Shown one piece after another: positions 18,741 through 29,912 of a stretch of 64,000 nucleotides of DNA. The notes beneath the pieces are model-generated. The model did no database searches. It was given only the letters and a program-made list of their open reading frames with translations, and was not told the origin of the DNA. A program made the translations under genes and the position numbers. Numbering within the stretch: the first letter of the stretch is position 1; every line of letters begins with the position of its first letter. The DNA is taken from positions 2,864,001 to 2,928,000 of the forward strand of contig NZ_CP152276.1 in the NCBI RefSeq assembly GCF_038719015.1, written 5' to 3'. The DNA is from Nguyenibacter vanlangensis (GTDB taxonomy: Bacteria; Pseudomonadota; Alphaproteobacteria; Acetobacterales; Acetobacteraceae).

Positions 18741-19706
18741 TTAACGTGCCTGCCGCTGGCGTTCCTGGCGCGGGGCGTAGCCGAACCGGTTGCGGAAGGC
18801 GGTCGAAAAATGGGTCAGGGACATGAAGCCGCAGGCGATGCCGACATCGGTGACGGACATGCCGGTCTGGCGCAGCAGGCGCCGCGCGCGTTCCAGCCGC
18901 GTTGCGGCCAGGTAGGCGGCGGGCGTCGCGCCGGTATGCGTCCGGAACAGCCGTTCCAACTGGCGTTCCGAGAGACCGGCGGCGTCGGCGATTTCGCCCA
19001 CGCTCAGTTTCTGGTCGATGCGGCTTTCCATCAATTGCACCGCGCGGCCCAGTGACGGCGGCAGGGGATCCAGCGCGGCGAGGGGCTGGATCTCGCTGCC
19101 CGCCCGATCGCGTTCCAGCAGGAACTGAGTCGCGATTTCCCGTGCGCGCGCCGGGCCGACACGGGCGGCGACGATCCGCAGCATCATGTCCAGCGGCACC
19201 GCGCCGCCGGTGCAGGTGATGCGGTCGCGATCGATCACGAACATCTCGTCCACGATATCGATCTCGGGGAATTCCTCGCGGATCGCGCCCAGATTTTCCC
19301 AATGGATCGCACAGCGATAGCCGCGCAGCAGCCCGGCATCGGCCAGGGCGAAGGTACCGGTACACAATGCCCCGACCACGATCCGCTGCCGCGCCAGCCG
19401 GCGCAGCGCCACCCGCAATTCCTGGCTGGTGGCGGCACGGACGTCGATCCCGCCGCAGACGAACAGCACGTCCATTCCATCGGCATCACCCAGGGCCTCG
19501 GTCGGATGCAGCGACAGCCCGTTGCTGGCGGCGATCGGCGACCCGTCCAGGCTCAGCACCCGCCATGTGTACTCGTCCCGCTCGGCCACCCGATTGGCCA
19601 TGCGCAGCGCCTCGATCGCGTTGCTGACGGCGATCAGCGAATAATTCCTCAGCGTCAGGAACCCGAAGCGGCGCAGGCTGGCGAGGTCGGCGGCGCGCGG
19701 AGCCAT
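18741..19706 (-). CDS. gbdR: GbdR-like GlxA/AraC transcriptional regulator
   Basis: The 321-residue protein has a DJ-1/PfpI-like sensing domain (VGALCTGTFALADAGLL) and a C-terminal AraC HTH pair (LSVGEIADAAGLSERQLERL and VTDVGIACGFMSLTHFSTAF). In pseudomonads GbdR activates gbcAB and dgcAB in response to betaine or dimethylglycine. Here the gene is embedded between gbcB and dgcA in the same transcription unit, which would give positive autoregulation. The symbol is assigned by architecture and context; the second GlxA protein at 10766 is an alternative GbdR candidate. Confidence 0.82.
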   Translation of the reverse strand: MAPRAADLASLRRFGFLTLRNYSLIAVSNAIEALRMANRVAERDEYTWRVLSLDGSPIAASNGLSLHPTEALGDADGMDVLFVCGGIDVRAATSQELRVALRRLARQRIVVGALCTGTFALADAGLLRGYRCAIHWENLGAIREEFPEIDIVDEMFVIDRDRITCTGGAVPLDMMLRIVAARVGPARAREIATQFLLERDRAGSEIQPLAALDPLPPSLGRAVQLMESRIDQKLSVGEIADAAGLSERQLERLFRTHTGATPAAYLAATRLERARRLLRQTGMSVTDVGIACGFMSLTHFSTAFRNRFGYAPRQERQRQAR

Positions 19707-19709
19707 CGT

Positions 19710-20792
19710 CTAACGCTCGATCACGAGGTCGCTGGTGGGCCGGGCGCAGCAGATCAGGATCATGCCCTGATCGATCTCGCGCTGGCGGATGCCGCCATCG
19801 TGTTTCATTTCCACCGTGCCCGACACCAGCCTGCATTTGCAGGTTCCGCACATGCCTTTGGCGCAGGATGCCGGCAGGCGCATCCCCGCCGCCCGCGCGG
19901 CGGCGAGGACCGGCGTGTCGGTTCCACATTCGATCTCGCGCCGGCTACGCGTGAAACTGACCTTGTGACGTGCCGCGTCCAGTGCCTCAATCTTCGCGGG
20001 GATTTCGGGATCCTGCGTCGCCAGCGTGCCGAAATCGAAACTTTCCTCGTGGAAACGGGCCATGTCCAGGCCGGCCTGCTCGGCCAGGGCGCGCGCCGAC
20101 GCGCGGTAGCCGTCCGGTCCGCAGACGAAGAGGCGGCGTTCGCGCAGGTCCGGCACCTCGCGCGCCAGCAATGCCGCGTCGAGCCGGCCCATCGCGCCCG
20201 GCCAGCGATTCTGCGGCGTGTCGCGCTCGCAGATCGAGCGTACGCGCAGGGACGGCGCCTGTTCGGCCATCCAGGCCAGTTCGCGCGCGAAGATCAGGTC
20301 TTCGGGCGAGCGGGCGGAATGAAGGAAGACCGCGTCCGCATCGAAGCGCGTGTCGACCAGGTGCCGCGCCATCGACATGACCGGCGTGATCCCGCTGCCT
20401 GCTGAAAGGAAAAGATATTTCTCCGGCGCGGCGTCATGGGACAGGTCGAGCGTGAAATCGCCCGTCGGGCCGAGCGCCGCGATTTCCATGCCCGGGCGCA
20501 GATGGTCGTGCAGCCAGTTCGAGACCGGGCCGCCGGGAACGCGCTTGACCGTGATCGCCAGCGAATCCGGGCGGCTCGGCGAGGAGGACAGCGTATAGCA
20601 GCGATGGATTTCCACGCCGTCGATCGTGACGGTGAACGTCATGAACTGACCGGGCCGGTAGCGGAACCGCCTGGGCTGGGCCGCCGTCAGGACGAAGGTC
20701 GCGACGTCATGGGTCTGCCGCCGCACGGCGCGGCAGACCAGCACGTCGTCGCTTTCGGGATCCCAGAAGGGGGGCAGGTCGATGTCGGTCAT
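19710..20792 (-). CDS. gbcB: glycine betaine monooxygenase reductase subunit GbcB
   Basis: The 360-residue protein passes electrons from NAD(P)H to the Rieske oxygenase GbcA. An FAD-binding ferredoxin-reductase domain comes first (FRYRPGQFMTF, HRCYTLSSSP, FLSAGSGITPVMSM, VCGPDGY). A C-terminal plant-type 2Fe-2S ferredoxin follows, with CAKGMCGTCKC and a distal ICC. The ATG at 20792 was chosen because it begins the conserved part; the open frame extends upstream without similarity. It starts 22 bp downstream of gbcA. Confidence 0.92.
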   Translation of the reverse strand: MTDIDLPPFWDPESDDVLVCRAVRRQTHDVATFVLTAAQPRRFRYRPGQFMTFTVTIDGVEIHRCYTLSSSPSRPDSLAITVKRVPGGPVSNWLHDHLRPGMEIAALGPTGDFTLDLSHDAAPEKYLFLSAGSGITPVMSMARHLVDTRFDADAVFLHSARSPEDLIFARELAWMAEQAPSLRVRSICERDTPQNRWPGAMGRLDAALLAREVPDLRERRLFVCGPDGYRASARALAEQAGLDMARFHEESFDFGTLATQDPEIPAKIEALDAARHKVSFTRSRREIECGTDTPVLAAARAAGMRLPASCAKGMCGTCKCRLVSGTVEMKHDGGIRQREIDQGMILICCARPTSDLVIER

Positions 20793-20814
20793 CCGTGTCC
20801 CGGCCTTTCGCCCG

Positions 20815-22071
20815 TCAACCCAGGTGCGCCTTGAGGCGCGCGAGGTACCATTCCATGAATTTCTCCACGAGTCCTTCGGTATGCGGCGAATAGGGCCCGG
20901 GGACATAGGCCGGATCGGCCACCCCGCGCTGCGTCATCTCCACCAGGTCGGCGTCCTGCCGGTTGGTGGCGTTCCAGACGCTGGTCAGGTTTTCCAGATC
21001 GTAATCCCGGCCCTCGACCGCGTCCTTGTGGACCAGCCACTTGGTGCGTACCAGCGTGCGCCCTTCGTCAAGCGGGATCACCGAGAAGGTCACGACATGG
21101 TCGCCCATGAAATGATGCCACGCATTGGGCTGGGTCCAGAAATGCAGGCCGCCCGCCGCCTTGTCGCGGAGCGTGCCCAGCGGCACGCGGCAGGCCGCCA
21201 TCGTGTCCATCGTCTGGCTTTCGCCCGAGCCGTCGAGCGGCAGGCGTTCGGTGCGGAAGCCGGTGGGGCGGTCGTCCAGATGCTCGATCAGGCGCGAGGG
21301 CAGGCCCGCTGCCTCCCACCGGTCATGGGACGTCCGGCGCAGCGTCTCGTAGCGTTCGGCCTGCGCCAGGTCCTCGGCGCTCAGTTCCTCGGGCGCGAAG
21401 CCGAAGCCGTAGGCGAAGAGCGGAATCGTCAGTTCCGGGTGGTTGGGCATGCAATGGTAGCACTCGCGATTATTCTCCAGCACGAGCTTCCAGTTGCCGT
21501 ATTCGATCAGGTCCGCCGTATGGGCGACGCGCGTGTTCTTCAGGTCGTGCGGCGCGAGATAGGGTTCCATCTGGCGCACGACGTCGTCGATGTCGTCCGG
21601 CGGGTCGTCGGAGAGGCAGACGAACAGCAGCCCCGCCATCGAACGCAGCGCGACGGGACGCAGGCCCAGGCATGCGCGGTCGAACCCGTCGCCCATGTGC
21701 TCGGCGAATTTCAGCGCGCCGTCCAGCCCGTAGGTCCAGGCATGATAGGGACAGACCAGGTTGCCGACGAGGGCCGGCCCCGGCGGCAGCAGGCGCGCGC
21801 CGCGATGGCGGCAGACATTGTGGAAGGCCCGGACCTGCGCGTCGTCGCCACGCACGATGATGACCGAGGATTTGCCGATATCGACGGCCAGGGCGTCTCC
21901 GGGTTCGGGCACCTCGCATTCCACGGCGACGTAGAGCCAGTGACGATTGAAGATCGCGTCCATGTCCGCCGCGAAGATTTCGGGCGACGTGTAGAACGCG
22001 CTCTCCAGCGCATGGCGCGGCCGGCGGCGGGCGACCAGGTCGCGGATGGCGGCGATGTCGTAGTTCGTCAT
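20815..22071 (-). CDS. gbcA: glycine betaine monooxygenase oxygenase subunit GbcA
   Basis: This 418-residue Rieske non-haem iron oxygenase demethylates glycine betaine to dimethylglycine plus formaldehyde. The Rieske ligands are Cys87/His89 (NVCRHRG) and Cys107/His110 (VCPYHAW). The mononuclear iron and bridging region is ENNRECYHCMPNHPEL, with His206 and His211. A GGAG sits 11 bases upstream of the start. It is the first gene of the gbcAB-gbdR-dgcAB-etfAB unit; the 134-bp gap after soxG presumably holds its promoter. Confidence 0.94.
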   Translation of the reverse strand: MTNYDIAAIRDLVARRRPRHALESAFYTSPEIFAADMDAIFNRHWLYVAVECEVPEPGDALAVDIGKSSVIIVRGDDAQVRAFHNVCRHRGARLLPPGPALVGNLVCPYHAWTYGLDGALKFAEHMGDGFDRACLGLRPVALRSMAGLLFVCLSDDPPDDIDDVVRQMEPYLAPHDLKNTRVAHTADLIEYGNWKLVLENNRECYHCMPNHPELTIPLFAYGFGFAPEELSAEDLAQAERYETLRRTSHDRWEAAGLPSRLIEHLDDRPTGFRTERLPLDGSGESQTMDTMAACRVPLGTLRDKAAGGLHFWTQPNAWHHFMGDHVVTFSVIPLDEGRTLVRTKWLVHKDAVEGRDYDLENLTSVWNATNRQDADLVEMTQRGVADPAYVPGPYSPHTEGLVEKFMEWYLARLKAHLG

Positions 22072-22205
22072 GGCACAACGGTCTCCGATGGAGGGAGAGG
22101 CTTTTTCATGGAGCAGGGGCGGCCCGTTCGACCGTGCCGGGTCCGACGGTGACGTTACGAAATCGAGACGCTATGCCACTTGCCAATTCGCGCCATGAAT
22201 TTCTT

Positions 22206-22748
22206 CTATATCGCCAGACTCGCAAATGTTACGCCGCGCGCCACCTCGCGGATCGCGTCCTCGGCATACAGACCGAAGGACCGCCAGACTTCGAGATGAA
22301 AGCAGTCCGGCGCCGTCCGCCAGAACACGGCGTCGGCCTTTTCGAGCGGCGCGCGCGTGGCCATTCCCACGGGGAAGACGCGTTCCATGAAGTCCAGCGG
22401 GCAGAGTCCGGAGAGAATGCGCGCCGCCCACGGCCCCCGCAGCGTCAGCGTCACGTTGCGGTCGGACACGCCGACCAGGCTGTGCGGAATCGGCCCCAGC
22501 GCCTCCTGGAGCGCCGCCGGATCGTCCGCGCCCGGCAGGAGGAGCAGCTCGAACGGGCCCAGCCGCAAGGCCGTCCCGCCCGTTCCGGTGGCGGCGCGCA
22601 GCATCGCGGGCACGTCCTTGAGCCCCAGCGCCCTGGCGGCCGCCTGCAGCGCGGGCGCGCGGCCCTGCAGCACGTAACGCGGCGATCGCGGTTCGCGAAC
22701 CAGCACCGTATCGGGGGCGATCGTCGCCTCTGCCATGGACCTAGCCAT
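22206..22748 (-). CDS. soxG: sarcosine oxidase gamma subunit
   Basis: The 180-residue protein matches the SoxG subunit of heterotetrameric sarcosine oxidase (RGPWAARILSGLCPLDFMERVFP and WRTAPDCFHLEVWRSFGLYAED). ATG 22748 was preferred over 22736 because GGGAG stands 9 bases before it. The gene overlaps the soxA stop by 8 bp. It is the last gene of soxBDAG. Confidence 0.9.
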   Translation of the reverse strand: MARSMAEATIAPDTVLVREPRSPRYVLQGRAPALQAAARALGLKDVPAMLRAATGTGGTALRLGPFELLLLPGADDPAALQEALGPIPHSLVGVSDRNVTLTLRGPWAARILSGLCPLDFMERVFPVGMATRAPLEKADAVFWRTAPDCFHLEVWRSFGLYAEDAIREVARGVTFASLAI

Positions 22749-25700
22749 TCACGCGCACTCCCTCGGGATCGTAGAAGACAGGATTGACGATGCTTGCCTT
22801 GATCGCGGCCCCGTCGATGGCGGGCGCATACAATGTCTCGCCCAGGCGGTCGCGCCCGCCTTTGACCATGGCGATGGCGATCGACCGGCCCAGCGCCGGG
22901 CTGTAATAGGAGGACGTGACGTGCCCGTCCGCCGAGACCGGGGCCGGGGTGCCCGGCGTGCGGACGAGCTGCATGCCTTCCTCCAGCACCGTCTGCGGAT
23001 CGTCGGTCAGCAGGCCGACCATCTGCGGCCGGTCCGGCGCGTTGAGGGCCGGCAGGGCCAGGGCGCGCTTGCCGATGAAATCGGGCTTGGCCTTGCTGAC
23101 CGCCCAGCCGCAGCCGACATCGCCGGGAGTCATGGTGCCGTCGGTTTCCTGGCCCACGATCAGGTAGCCCTTCTCGGCGCGCAGCACGTGCATGGCCTCG
23201 GTGCCGTACGGGGTCAGGCCGTGCGGCCGGCCCGCCTGCCAGATCCGGTCCCATACCGCGCGCATCCGCCCCGAGGGGACGTTGATCTCGAAGCCGACCT
23301 CGCCGGTGAAGCTGACGCGGAACAGCCGCATCGGCACGCCGCCGATCGTGCCTTCCTTGAGCGCCATATGGGGCAGCGCCTCGGCCGAGATGTCCATGCC
23401 GTCGACCAGCGGCGCCAGGATCGCGCGTGCCTTCGGCCCCTGGAGGGCGATGACGCCCCATTCCTCGGTGATCGAGGTCAGCCAGACATCGAGGTCGGGC
23501 CATTCGGTCTGGAGATAGTCCTCCATCATGTTCAGCACGCCCGCCGCGCCGCCGGTGGTGGTGGTGACATGGAACCGGTCGGCGGCGATGCGCCCGACCA
23601 CGCCGTCGTCATAGACGAAGCCGCTGTCGCGGCAGACCAGGCCGTAGCGGCATTTGCCGACGCCGAGCTTGGTCCAGGCATTGATGTAGAAGCGGTTCAT
23701 GAACTCGGCGGCATCGGGGCCGACGACCTCGATCTTGCCCAGGGTCGAGGCATCGAAGACCCCAGCCGCCGTGCGGACCGCGCTGCATTCGCGCGCCACC
23801 GCCGCATGCATGTCCTCGCCGCCGCGCGGGAAATACCGGGCGCGGCGCCACAGCCCGACATCCTCGAACACCGCGCCCTGGTCCCGTGCCCAGCCGTCGG
23901 CCGGCGCCAGGCGCAGCGGGTCGAACTGGTCGCCCCGCGCATGGCCGGCGAAGGCGCCGAAGGTGACCGGCGTATAAGGCGGGCGGAAGGTGGTCAGCCC
24001 CACCCGCTGCGGCGCGCGCCCCAGCGCCTGCGAGGCGATGCCCAGCGCGTTGACGTTCGAACTCTTGCCCTGGTCGGTCGCCATGCCGGTGGTGGTGTAG
24101 CGCTTGATATGCTCGATGGACTGGAAGCCCTCGCGCACCGCCAGCTTCACGTCCTTGGCGGTGACGTCGTTCTGGAAATCGACGAAGGCCAGCGCCAGGC
24201 TGCCCAGGCCGCGGCGCGGCAGCGCGCCGGCGAACCCGCCGGTTCCCGGTGCGTCGGCCTCGGTCACAAAGAGAACCGAGGCGTCCGCATCGCCGCCGCC
24301 GGCCGCCCTGGCCGCCGCGAGACCCGCCGCCGCGCCGTCATCCAGCACGTCCTGCAGGGCGAAGAGGCCCCGGCACGCCCCGGCGGACCGGAGGCGCTCG
24401 ATGGACTGGTCCGGCACGTAGACGCCCAGCGCCTCGTCGAAGCGCATCGTGCCGCGCGCCTGGCTGTGGATGTGCAGGCTGGGGGTGAAGCCGCCCGCCA
24501 TCAGCACGCAGTCGCAGGCGACATTCCGCCCCTTGCCGACACTGCCGTTGGCGGCGACCGGCGCCAGTTCGACGCCGCGGACCCGCAGGCGGCCGTTCGC
24601 CTTCTGGATGGTGGTGGACGGCAGGACGGGGATGCCCCGGGCCTTCGCCTCGGCCACCACCGGCGCGTCGGGATCGGCCCGCAGATCGGCGATCGCGGCG
24701 ATTGCCACCCCGGCAGCGGCCAGTTCGATGGCCACGCGATAGGCGGAATCGTCGGCGGTCACGATCACCGCGCGCCGGCCGGGGATCACGCCGTAGCGGT
24801 TGAGATAGGTGCGCGCCGCGGTGGCCAGCAGGATGCCGGGCCGGTCATTGCCCTCGAACACCAGCGGCCGTTCCAGCGCGCCCGCCGTGACCACCACTTC
24901 GGCGGCGCGCACCTGCCAGATGCGCTCACGCGGCATGTCGGCCGGCGGCGTTGCCAGATGCTCGGTCAGGCGCTGGTTGAGCGCCACCATGTTGTGCGGG
25001 CCGTAATTGAAGGCCGTGCAGCGGGTCATCACCTGCACGTTGGGCAATGCCTGCAGTTCGGTGACGATCTTTTCCACCCAGGCGGCGGCCGACAGCCCGT
25101 CGATCCGGCTATGGGCGTCGGACAGCAATGTGCCGCCCAGTTCCGCCGTCTCGTCGCACAGGATGACGCGCACGCCCGTCCGGCCCGCCGCCAATGCCGC
25201 CGCCAGGCCCGCCGGGCCGCCGCCGATCACCAGTACCTCGCAATGGGCGTAGTGCAGCGCGTAATGATCGGGGTCCGGCGCGGTCGCGACCTTGCCCAGC
25301 CCTGCGGCACGGCGGATGACGGGTTCGTAGACCTTGTCCCAGAAACCGCGCGGCCACATGAAGGTCTTGTAGTAGAACCCGGCGGGAAAGAGCGGCGCCA
25401 GCAGGGTGTTGATCGCCCCCACGTCGAAATTCAGGCGGGGCCCACGGTTCTGGCTGACGGTGACGAGACCCTTGTGGATCTCGACCTGAGTGGCGCGCAG
25501 ATTGGGCGTGTGCCGCGCGCCCTCGCCCACGCCGATCAGCGCGTTCGGCTCGTCGGAGCCGGCCGAGATCGGGCCGCGCGGGCGATGATACTTGAACGAC
25601 CGCCCCATGAGGTGCCGGCCCTGCGCCAGCAGGGCGGAGGCGACGGTATCGCCCTCATAGCCCCGGACGGTCCGGCCGTCGAAACGGAAGGAGACCGGAC

Positions 25701-25749
25701 GCGCGGGATTGACGCGCCCGCGCCCGGATACGCGGAACGCGCCGCTCAT
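22741..25749 (-). CDS. soxA: sarcosine oxidase alpha subunit
   Basis: This 1002-residue large subunit oxidises sarcosine to glycine, passing the methyl group to THF as 5,10-methylene-THF. An N-terminal 2Fe-2S-like segment (FRFDGRTVRGYEGDTVASAL) comes first. A central NAD-binding flavoprotein domain follows (VLVIGGGPAGLAAALAAG, residues about 183-200), and a C-terminal GcvT-like folate-binding half (GKIEVVGPDAAEFMNRFY, VSFTGEVGFEINVPSG) completes it. Length and domain order are standard. Its start overlaps the soxD stop by 4 bp. Confidence 0.95.
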   Translation of the reverse strand: MSGAFRVSGRGRVNPARPVSFRFDGRTVRGYEGDTVASALLAQGRHLMGRSFKYHRPRGPISAGSDEPNALIGVGEGARHTPNLRATQVEIHKGLVTVSQNRGPRLNFDVGAINTLLAPLFPAGFYYKTFMWPRGFWDKVYEPVIRRAAGLGKVATAPDPDHYALHYAHCEVLVIGGGPAGLAAALAAGRTGVRVILCDETAELGGTLLSDAHSRIDGLSAAAWVEKIVTELQALPNVQVMTRCTAFNYGPHNMVALNQRLTEHLATPPADMPRERIWQVRAAEVVVTAGALERPLVFEGNDRPGILLATAARTYLNRYGVIPGRRAVIVTADDSAYRVAIELAAAGVAIAAIADLRADPDAPVVAEAKARGIPVLPSTTIQKANGRLRVRGVELAPVAANGSVGKGRNVACDCVLMAGGFTPSLHIHSQARGTMRFDEALGVYVPDQSIERLRSAGACRGLFALQDVLDDGAAAGLAAARAAGGGDADASVLFVTEADAPGTGGFAGALPRRGLGSLALAFVDFQNDVTAKDVKLAVREGFQSIEHIKRYTTTGMATDQGKSSNVNALGIASQALGRAPQRVGLTTFRPPYTPVTFGAFAGHARGDQFDPLRLAPADGWARDQGAVFEDVGLWRRARYFPRGGEDMHAAVARECSAVRTAAGVFDASTLGKIEVVGPDAAEFMNRFYINAWTKLGVGKCRYGLVCRDSGFVYDDGVVGRIAADRFHVTTTTGGAAGVLNMMEDYLQTEWPDLDVWLTSITEEWGVIALQGPKARAILAPLVDGMDISAEALPHMALKEGTIGGVPMRLFRVSFTGEVGFEINVPSGRMRAVWDRIWQAGRPHGLTPYGTEAMHVLRAEKGYLIVGQETDGTMTPGDVGCGWAVSKAKPDFIGKRALALPALNAPDRPQMVGLLTDDPQTVLEEGMQLVRTPGTPAPVSADGHVTSSYYSPALGRSIAIAMVKGGRDRLGETLYAPAIDGAAIKASIVNPVFYDPEGVRVNG

Positions 25750-26033
25750 GCCGCTTCTCCCTGTTTGGCGTCGGGACGGGCGGCGCCCATCTCGTAGGTT
25801 TCCAGGATCCGGTCCGTCCGCGTGTCGCGCAGCGCGTTGAAGAAACGGCCGCAGCCATGGGCGTGGCGCCAGCGTTCGGCCAGCACGCCCTTGGTGTTGT
25901 CGCGCAGATACAGGAAGGCGGCCCATTCCTCTTCACTCACCTCGGGGCCGGGGCGGGCGATGTGCGCCTCGCCGCCATAGGCGAACTCGATCTCGGCGCG
26001 CGGGCCGCAATAGGGACATGCGATCAGCAGCAT
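25746..26033 (-). CDS. soxD: sarcosine oxidase delta subunit
   Basis: The 95-residue small subunit binds zinc in heterotetrameric sarcosine oxidase. CPYCGPRAEIEF at the N-terminus and RHAHGCGRFFNALRDT later supply the Cys/His ligands typical of SoxD. It lies 24 bp downstream of soxB and overlaps soxA by ATGA. Confidence 0.93.
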   Translation of the reverse strand: MLLIACPYCGPRAEIEFAYGGEAHIARPGPEVSEEEWAAFLYLRDNTKGVLAERWRHAHGCGRFFNALRDTRTDRILETYEMGAARPDAKQGEAA

Positions 26034-26057
26034 GATCTTTCTCCGTCTCGCGGTGCG

Positions 26058-27311
26058 TCAGTGCGCGACCGCCGCCGCGGCGGCTTCGTCGATGAGGGTG
26101 CCCTCGCGGAAACGTTCGAGGGTGAAGGGCGCGTTGATCGGATGCGGCTCGTCGCGCGCGATCGTCCAGGCGAACAGGTTGGCCGCCCCCGGCGTCGCCT
26201 TGAAGCCGCCCGTGCCCCAGCCGCAATTGACGTACAGGCCCGGCACCGAGGTCTTTGCCGTGATCGGCGAGCGGTCGGGGGTGTTGTCGGTAATCCCGCC
26301 CCATGAGCGCAGCATGCGCAGGCGGCGGAAATCCGGCACCAGTTCGCAGATCGCCTCCAGCGTATGGGCCGGAATGTGCAGGCCGCCGCGCTGGGTGTAC
26401 GAGACATAGGAATCGGTGCCGGCGCCGATCACCATCTCGCCCTTGTCGGACTGGCTGATATAGGCGTGGATGGTGTTGGACATCACCACGCAGGGAAAGG
26501 CCGGCTTCACCGGCTCGGACACCAGCGCCTGCAGGGGGTTGATCTGCAGCGGCAGACGGATGCCCGCCATGGCCATGACGACGGAACTGTGCCCCGCCGC
26601 CGACACGCCGATTTTTTTCGCCCGGATCGGCCCGCGCGTGGTCTGCACGCCCGTCACCCGGCCCGAGGCGTCGCGGTCGATGCCCGTGACCTCGCAATTC
26701 TCGATGATGTCCACGCCGAGATCGCTCGCCGCGCGGGCATAGCCCCAGGCCACCGCGTCATGCCGGGCGGTGCCGGCGCGGCGCTGGAGCGCGCCGCCCA
26801 GGACGGGATAGCGGATATTCGGCGAGATATTCAGCGGCGGACAGAATACCTTGACCTGCTCGGGCGTCAGCCATTCATTGTCGATGCCGTTCAGCCGGTT
26901 GGCGTGGACATGCCGCTTGAACACCTGCACGTCGTGGACGTTGTGCGCGATCATCAGGCAGCCGCGCTGGCTGAACATGACATTGTAGTTCAGTTCGTCC
27001 GAGAGATTCTCCCATAGTTTCAGCGCGTGCTCGTAATAGGAGGAACTCTGTTCGAACAGGTAGTTCGAGCGGATGATGGTGGTGTTGCGCGCGGTATTGC
27101 CGCCCGCCAGCCATCCGCGCTCGACCACCGCGATGTTGCGCAATCCGTGCTGCCTGGCCAGGTAATAGGCGGCACCCAGCCCATGGCCGCCGCCGCCGAC
27201 GATGATGATGTCATAGCTCGGCTTCGGCGCCACCGAACGCCATTGGGGCTGCCAGCCGAGATGACGGCCGAGCGCCTGCCGGGCCAAGGAAAACGCGGAA
27301 AATTTCTGCAT
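26058..27311 (-). CDS. soxB: sarcosine oxidase beta subunit
   Basis: The 417-residue FAD subunit carries out sarcosine dehydrogenation. The dinucleotide-binding motif [20 protein letters not shown] lies near residue 34 and the C-terminal [13 protein letters not shown] is characteristic of SoxB. The start at 27311 matches family length (about 405-417). A GGAGG lies 15 bases upstream. It is the first gene of soxBDAG and diverges from the frmR operon, so both promoters lie within 27312-27531. Confidence 0.95.
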   Translation of the reverse strand: MQKFSAFSLARQALGRHLGWQPQWRSVAPKPSYDIIIVGGGGHGLGAAYYLARQHGLRNIAVVERGWLAGGNTARNTTIIRSNYLFEQSSSYYEHALKLWENLSDELNYNVMFSQRGCLMIAHNVHDVQVFKRHVHANRLNGIDNEWLTPEQVKVFCPPLNISPNIRYPVLGGALQRRAGTARHDAVAWGYARAASDLGVDIIENCEVTGIDRDASGRVTGVQTTRGPIRAKKIGVSAAGHSSVVMAMAGIRLPLQINPLQALVSEPVKPAFPCVVMSNTIHAYISQSDKGEMVIGAGTDSYVSYTQRGGLHIPAHTLEAICELVPDFRRLRMLRSWGGITDNTPDRSPITAKTSVPGLYVNCGWGTGGFKATPGAANLFAWTIARDEPHPINAPFTLERFREGTLIDEAAAAAVAH

Positions 27312-27499
27312 GACGACCTGTGTCAACCTCCGCACCGACGCGCGAAACCGGTATGGATCATGGAGGGCGATCGGGGCGAAATCTTTCACAAAAAAGACAC
27401 CCCACTTGCATGTTTGCGACACGCCCGGCGATCCCATGCGTACCTCGGGCCGCAGGGCGATTCCAGGGTGGCCGCTTGCATCCGCGACGGCATGTCAAT

Positions 27500-27516
27500 A
27501 TACTGCCCCCCAGTAT
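27500..27516 (+). promoter_or_regulatory. FrmR operator
   Basis: A perfect inverted repeat ATACTG-CCCCC-CAGTAT lies 15 bp before the frmR start. The TACT-G/C-tract-AGTA layout is the known operator type for the CsoR/RcnR/FrmR family. Formaldehyde binding to FrmR should release it and induce frmR-frmA-fghA. Confidence 0.85.
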
Positions 27517-27531
27517 GAGGGCGAGGATGCC

Positions 27532-28973
<1,442 letters not shown>

Positions 28974-29026
28974 ACCGAACCACGACCCCGGTCCATTCCT
29001 GCCGTCCCTGTCGAGAGGAACATAAA

Positions 29027-29872
29027 GTGGAACGAATCGAACGCCATGCCTGTTTTGGCGGATGGCAGGATGTCTATCAGCACGCGTCCGAGACGCTGGG
29101 CTGCACCATGAAGGTCGGCGTCTATCTTCCGCCTCAGGCGCAGTTCGGCGACGTGCCGGTGCTGTACTGGCTCTCGGGACTGACCTGCACCGAGCAGAAT
29201 TTTATCACCAAGGCCGGGGCCCAGCGTTATGCCGCCGAGCACGGCGTCATTCTTGTGGCCCCCGATACGAGCCCGCGTGGTGAAACCGTCGCGAACGATC
29301 CCGCGTATGATCTCGGGCAAGGTGCGGGCTTCTATGTCAATGCGACGCAGGATCCGTGGTCCGCGCATTATCGCATGTATGACTACATCGTCGATGAACT
29401 CCCGCGCCTGATCGCGGCGAATTTCCCGGCAACGGGCGCCCGGAGCATCTTCGGTCACTCGATGGGCGGCTTCGGCGCCATCATGATCGCATTGCGCAAT
29501 CCCGGACGCTTCCGAAGCGTATCGGCGTTTTCCCCGATCGTCGCGATCACCCGGGTTCCGTGGGGACAAAAGGCGTTACGCGCCTATCTCGGCGAGGATC
29601 CCGCGGCGTGGAAAGCCTGTGACCCGCTTGAGCTTCTGAAATCCGCGACGGAACGTCTTCCGATTCTTGTCGATCAGGGACTCGGAGATGAATTTATCGC
29701 GTCACAATTGAAGCCGGACATTCTGCAGGCTGCGTGCGCGGAGGCCGGTCATCCGCTGATGCTCAATCTCCGTCCGCATTACGACCATAGCTATTACTTC
29801 ATTTCGAGCTTCATCGGCGACCATATCCTGCATCACGCGACCGCGCTGAAACTGGAGAGGTCTCCATCCTGA
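29027..29872 (+). CDS. fghA: S-formylglutathione hydrolase
   Basis: The 281-residue esterase hydrolyses S-formylglutathione to formate and glutathione, completing formaldehyde detoxification. The catalytic triad is readable as Ser145 (GHSMGGFG), Asp221 (QGLGDEF) and His254 (HYDHSYYF). The start is a GTG with GAGAGGAA 7-14 bases upstream. It is the last gene of frmR-frmA-fghA and converges on the oxoprolinase-like gene. Confidence 0.95.
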   Translation: MERIERHACFGGWQDVYQHASETLGCTMKVGVYLPPQAQFGDVPVLYWLSGLTCTEQNFITKAGAQRYAAEHGVILVAPDTSPRGETVANDPAYDLGQGAGFYVNATQDPWSAHYRMYDYIVDELPRLIAANFPATGARSIFGHSMGGFGAIMIALRNPGRFRSVSAFSPIVAITRVPWGQKALRAYLGEDPAAWKACDPLELLKSATERLPILVDQGLGDEFIASQLKPDILQAACAEAGHPLMLNLRPHYDHSYYFISSFIGDHILHHATALKLERSPS

Positions 29873-29912
29873 GGGCCATTTCACCATAGGGTGGACCGCC
29901 TTTCCAGGTGGG

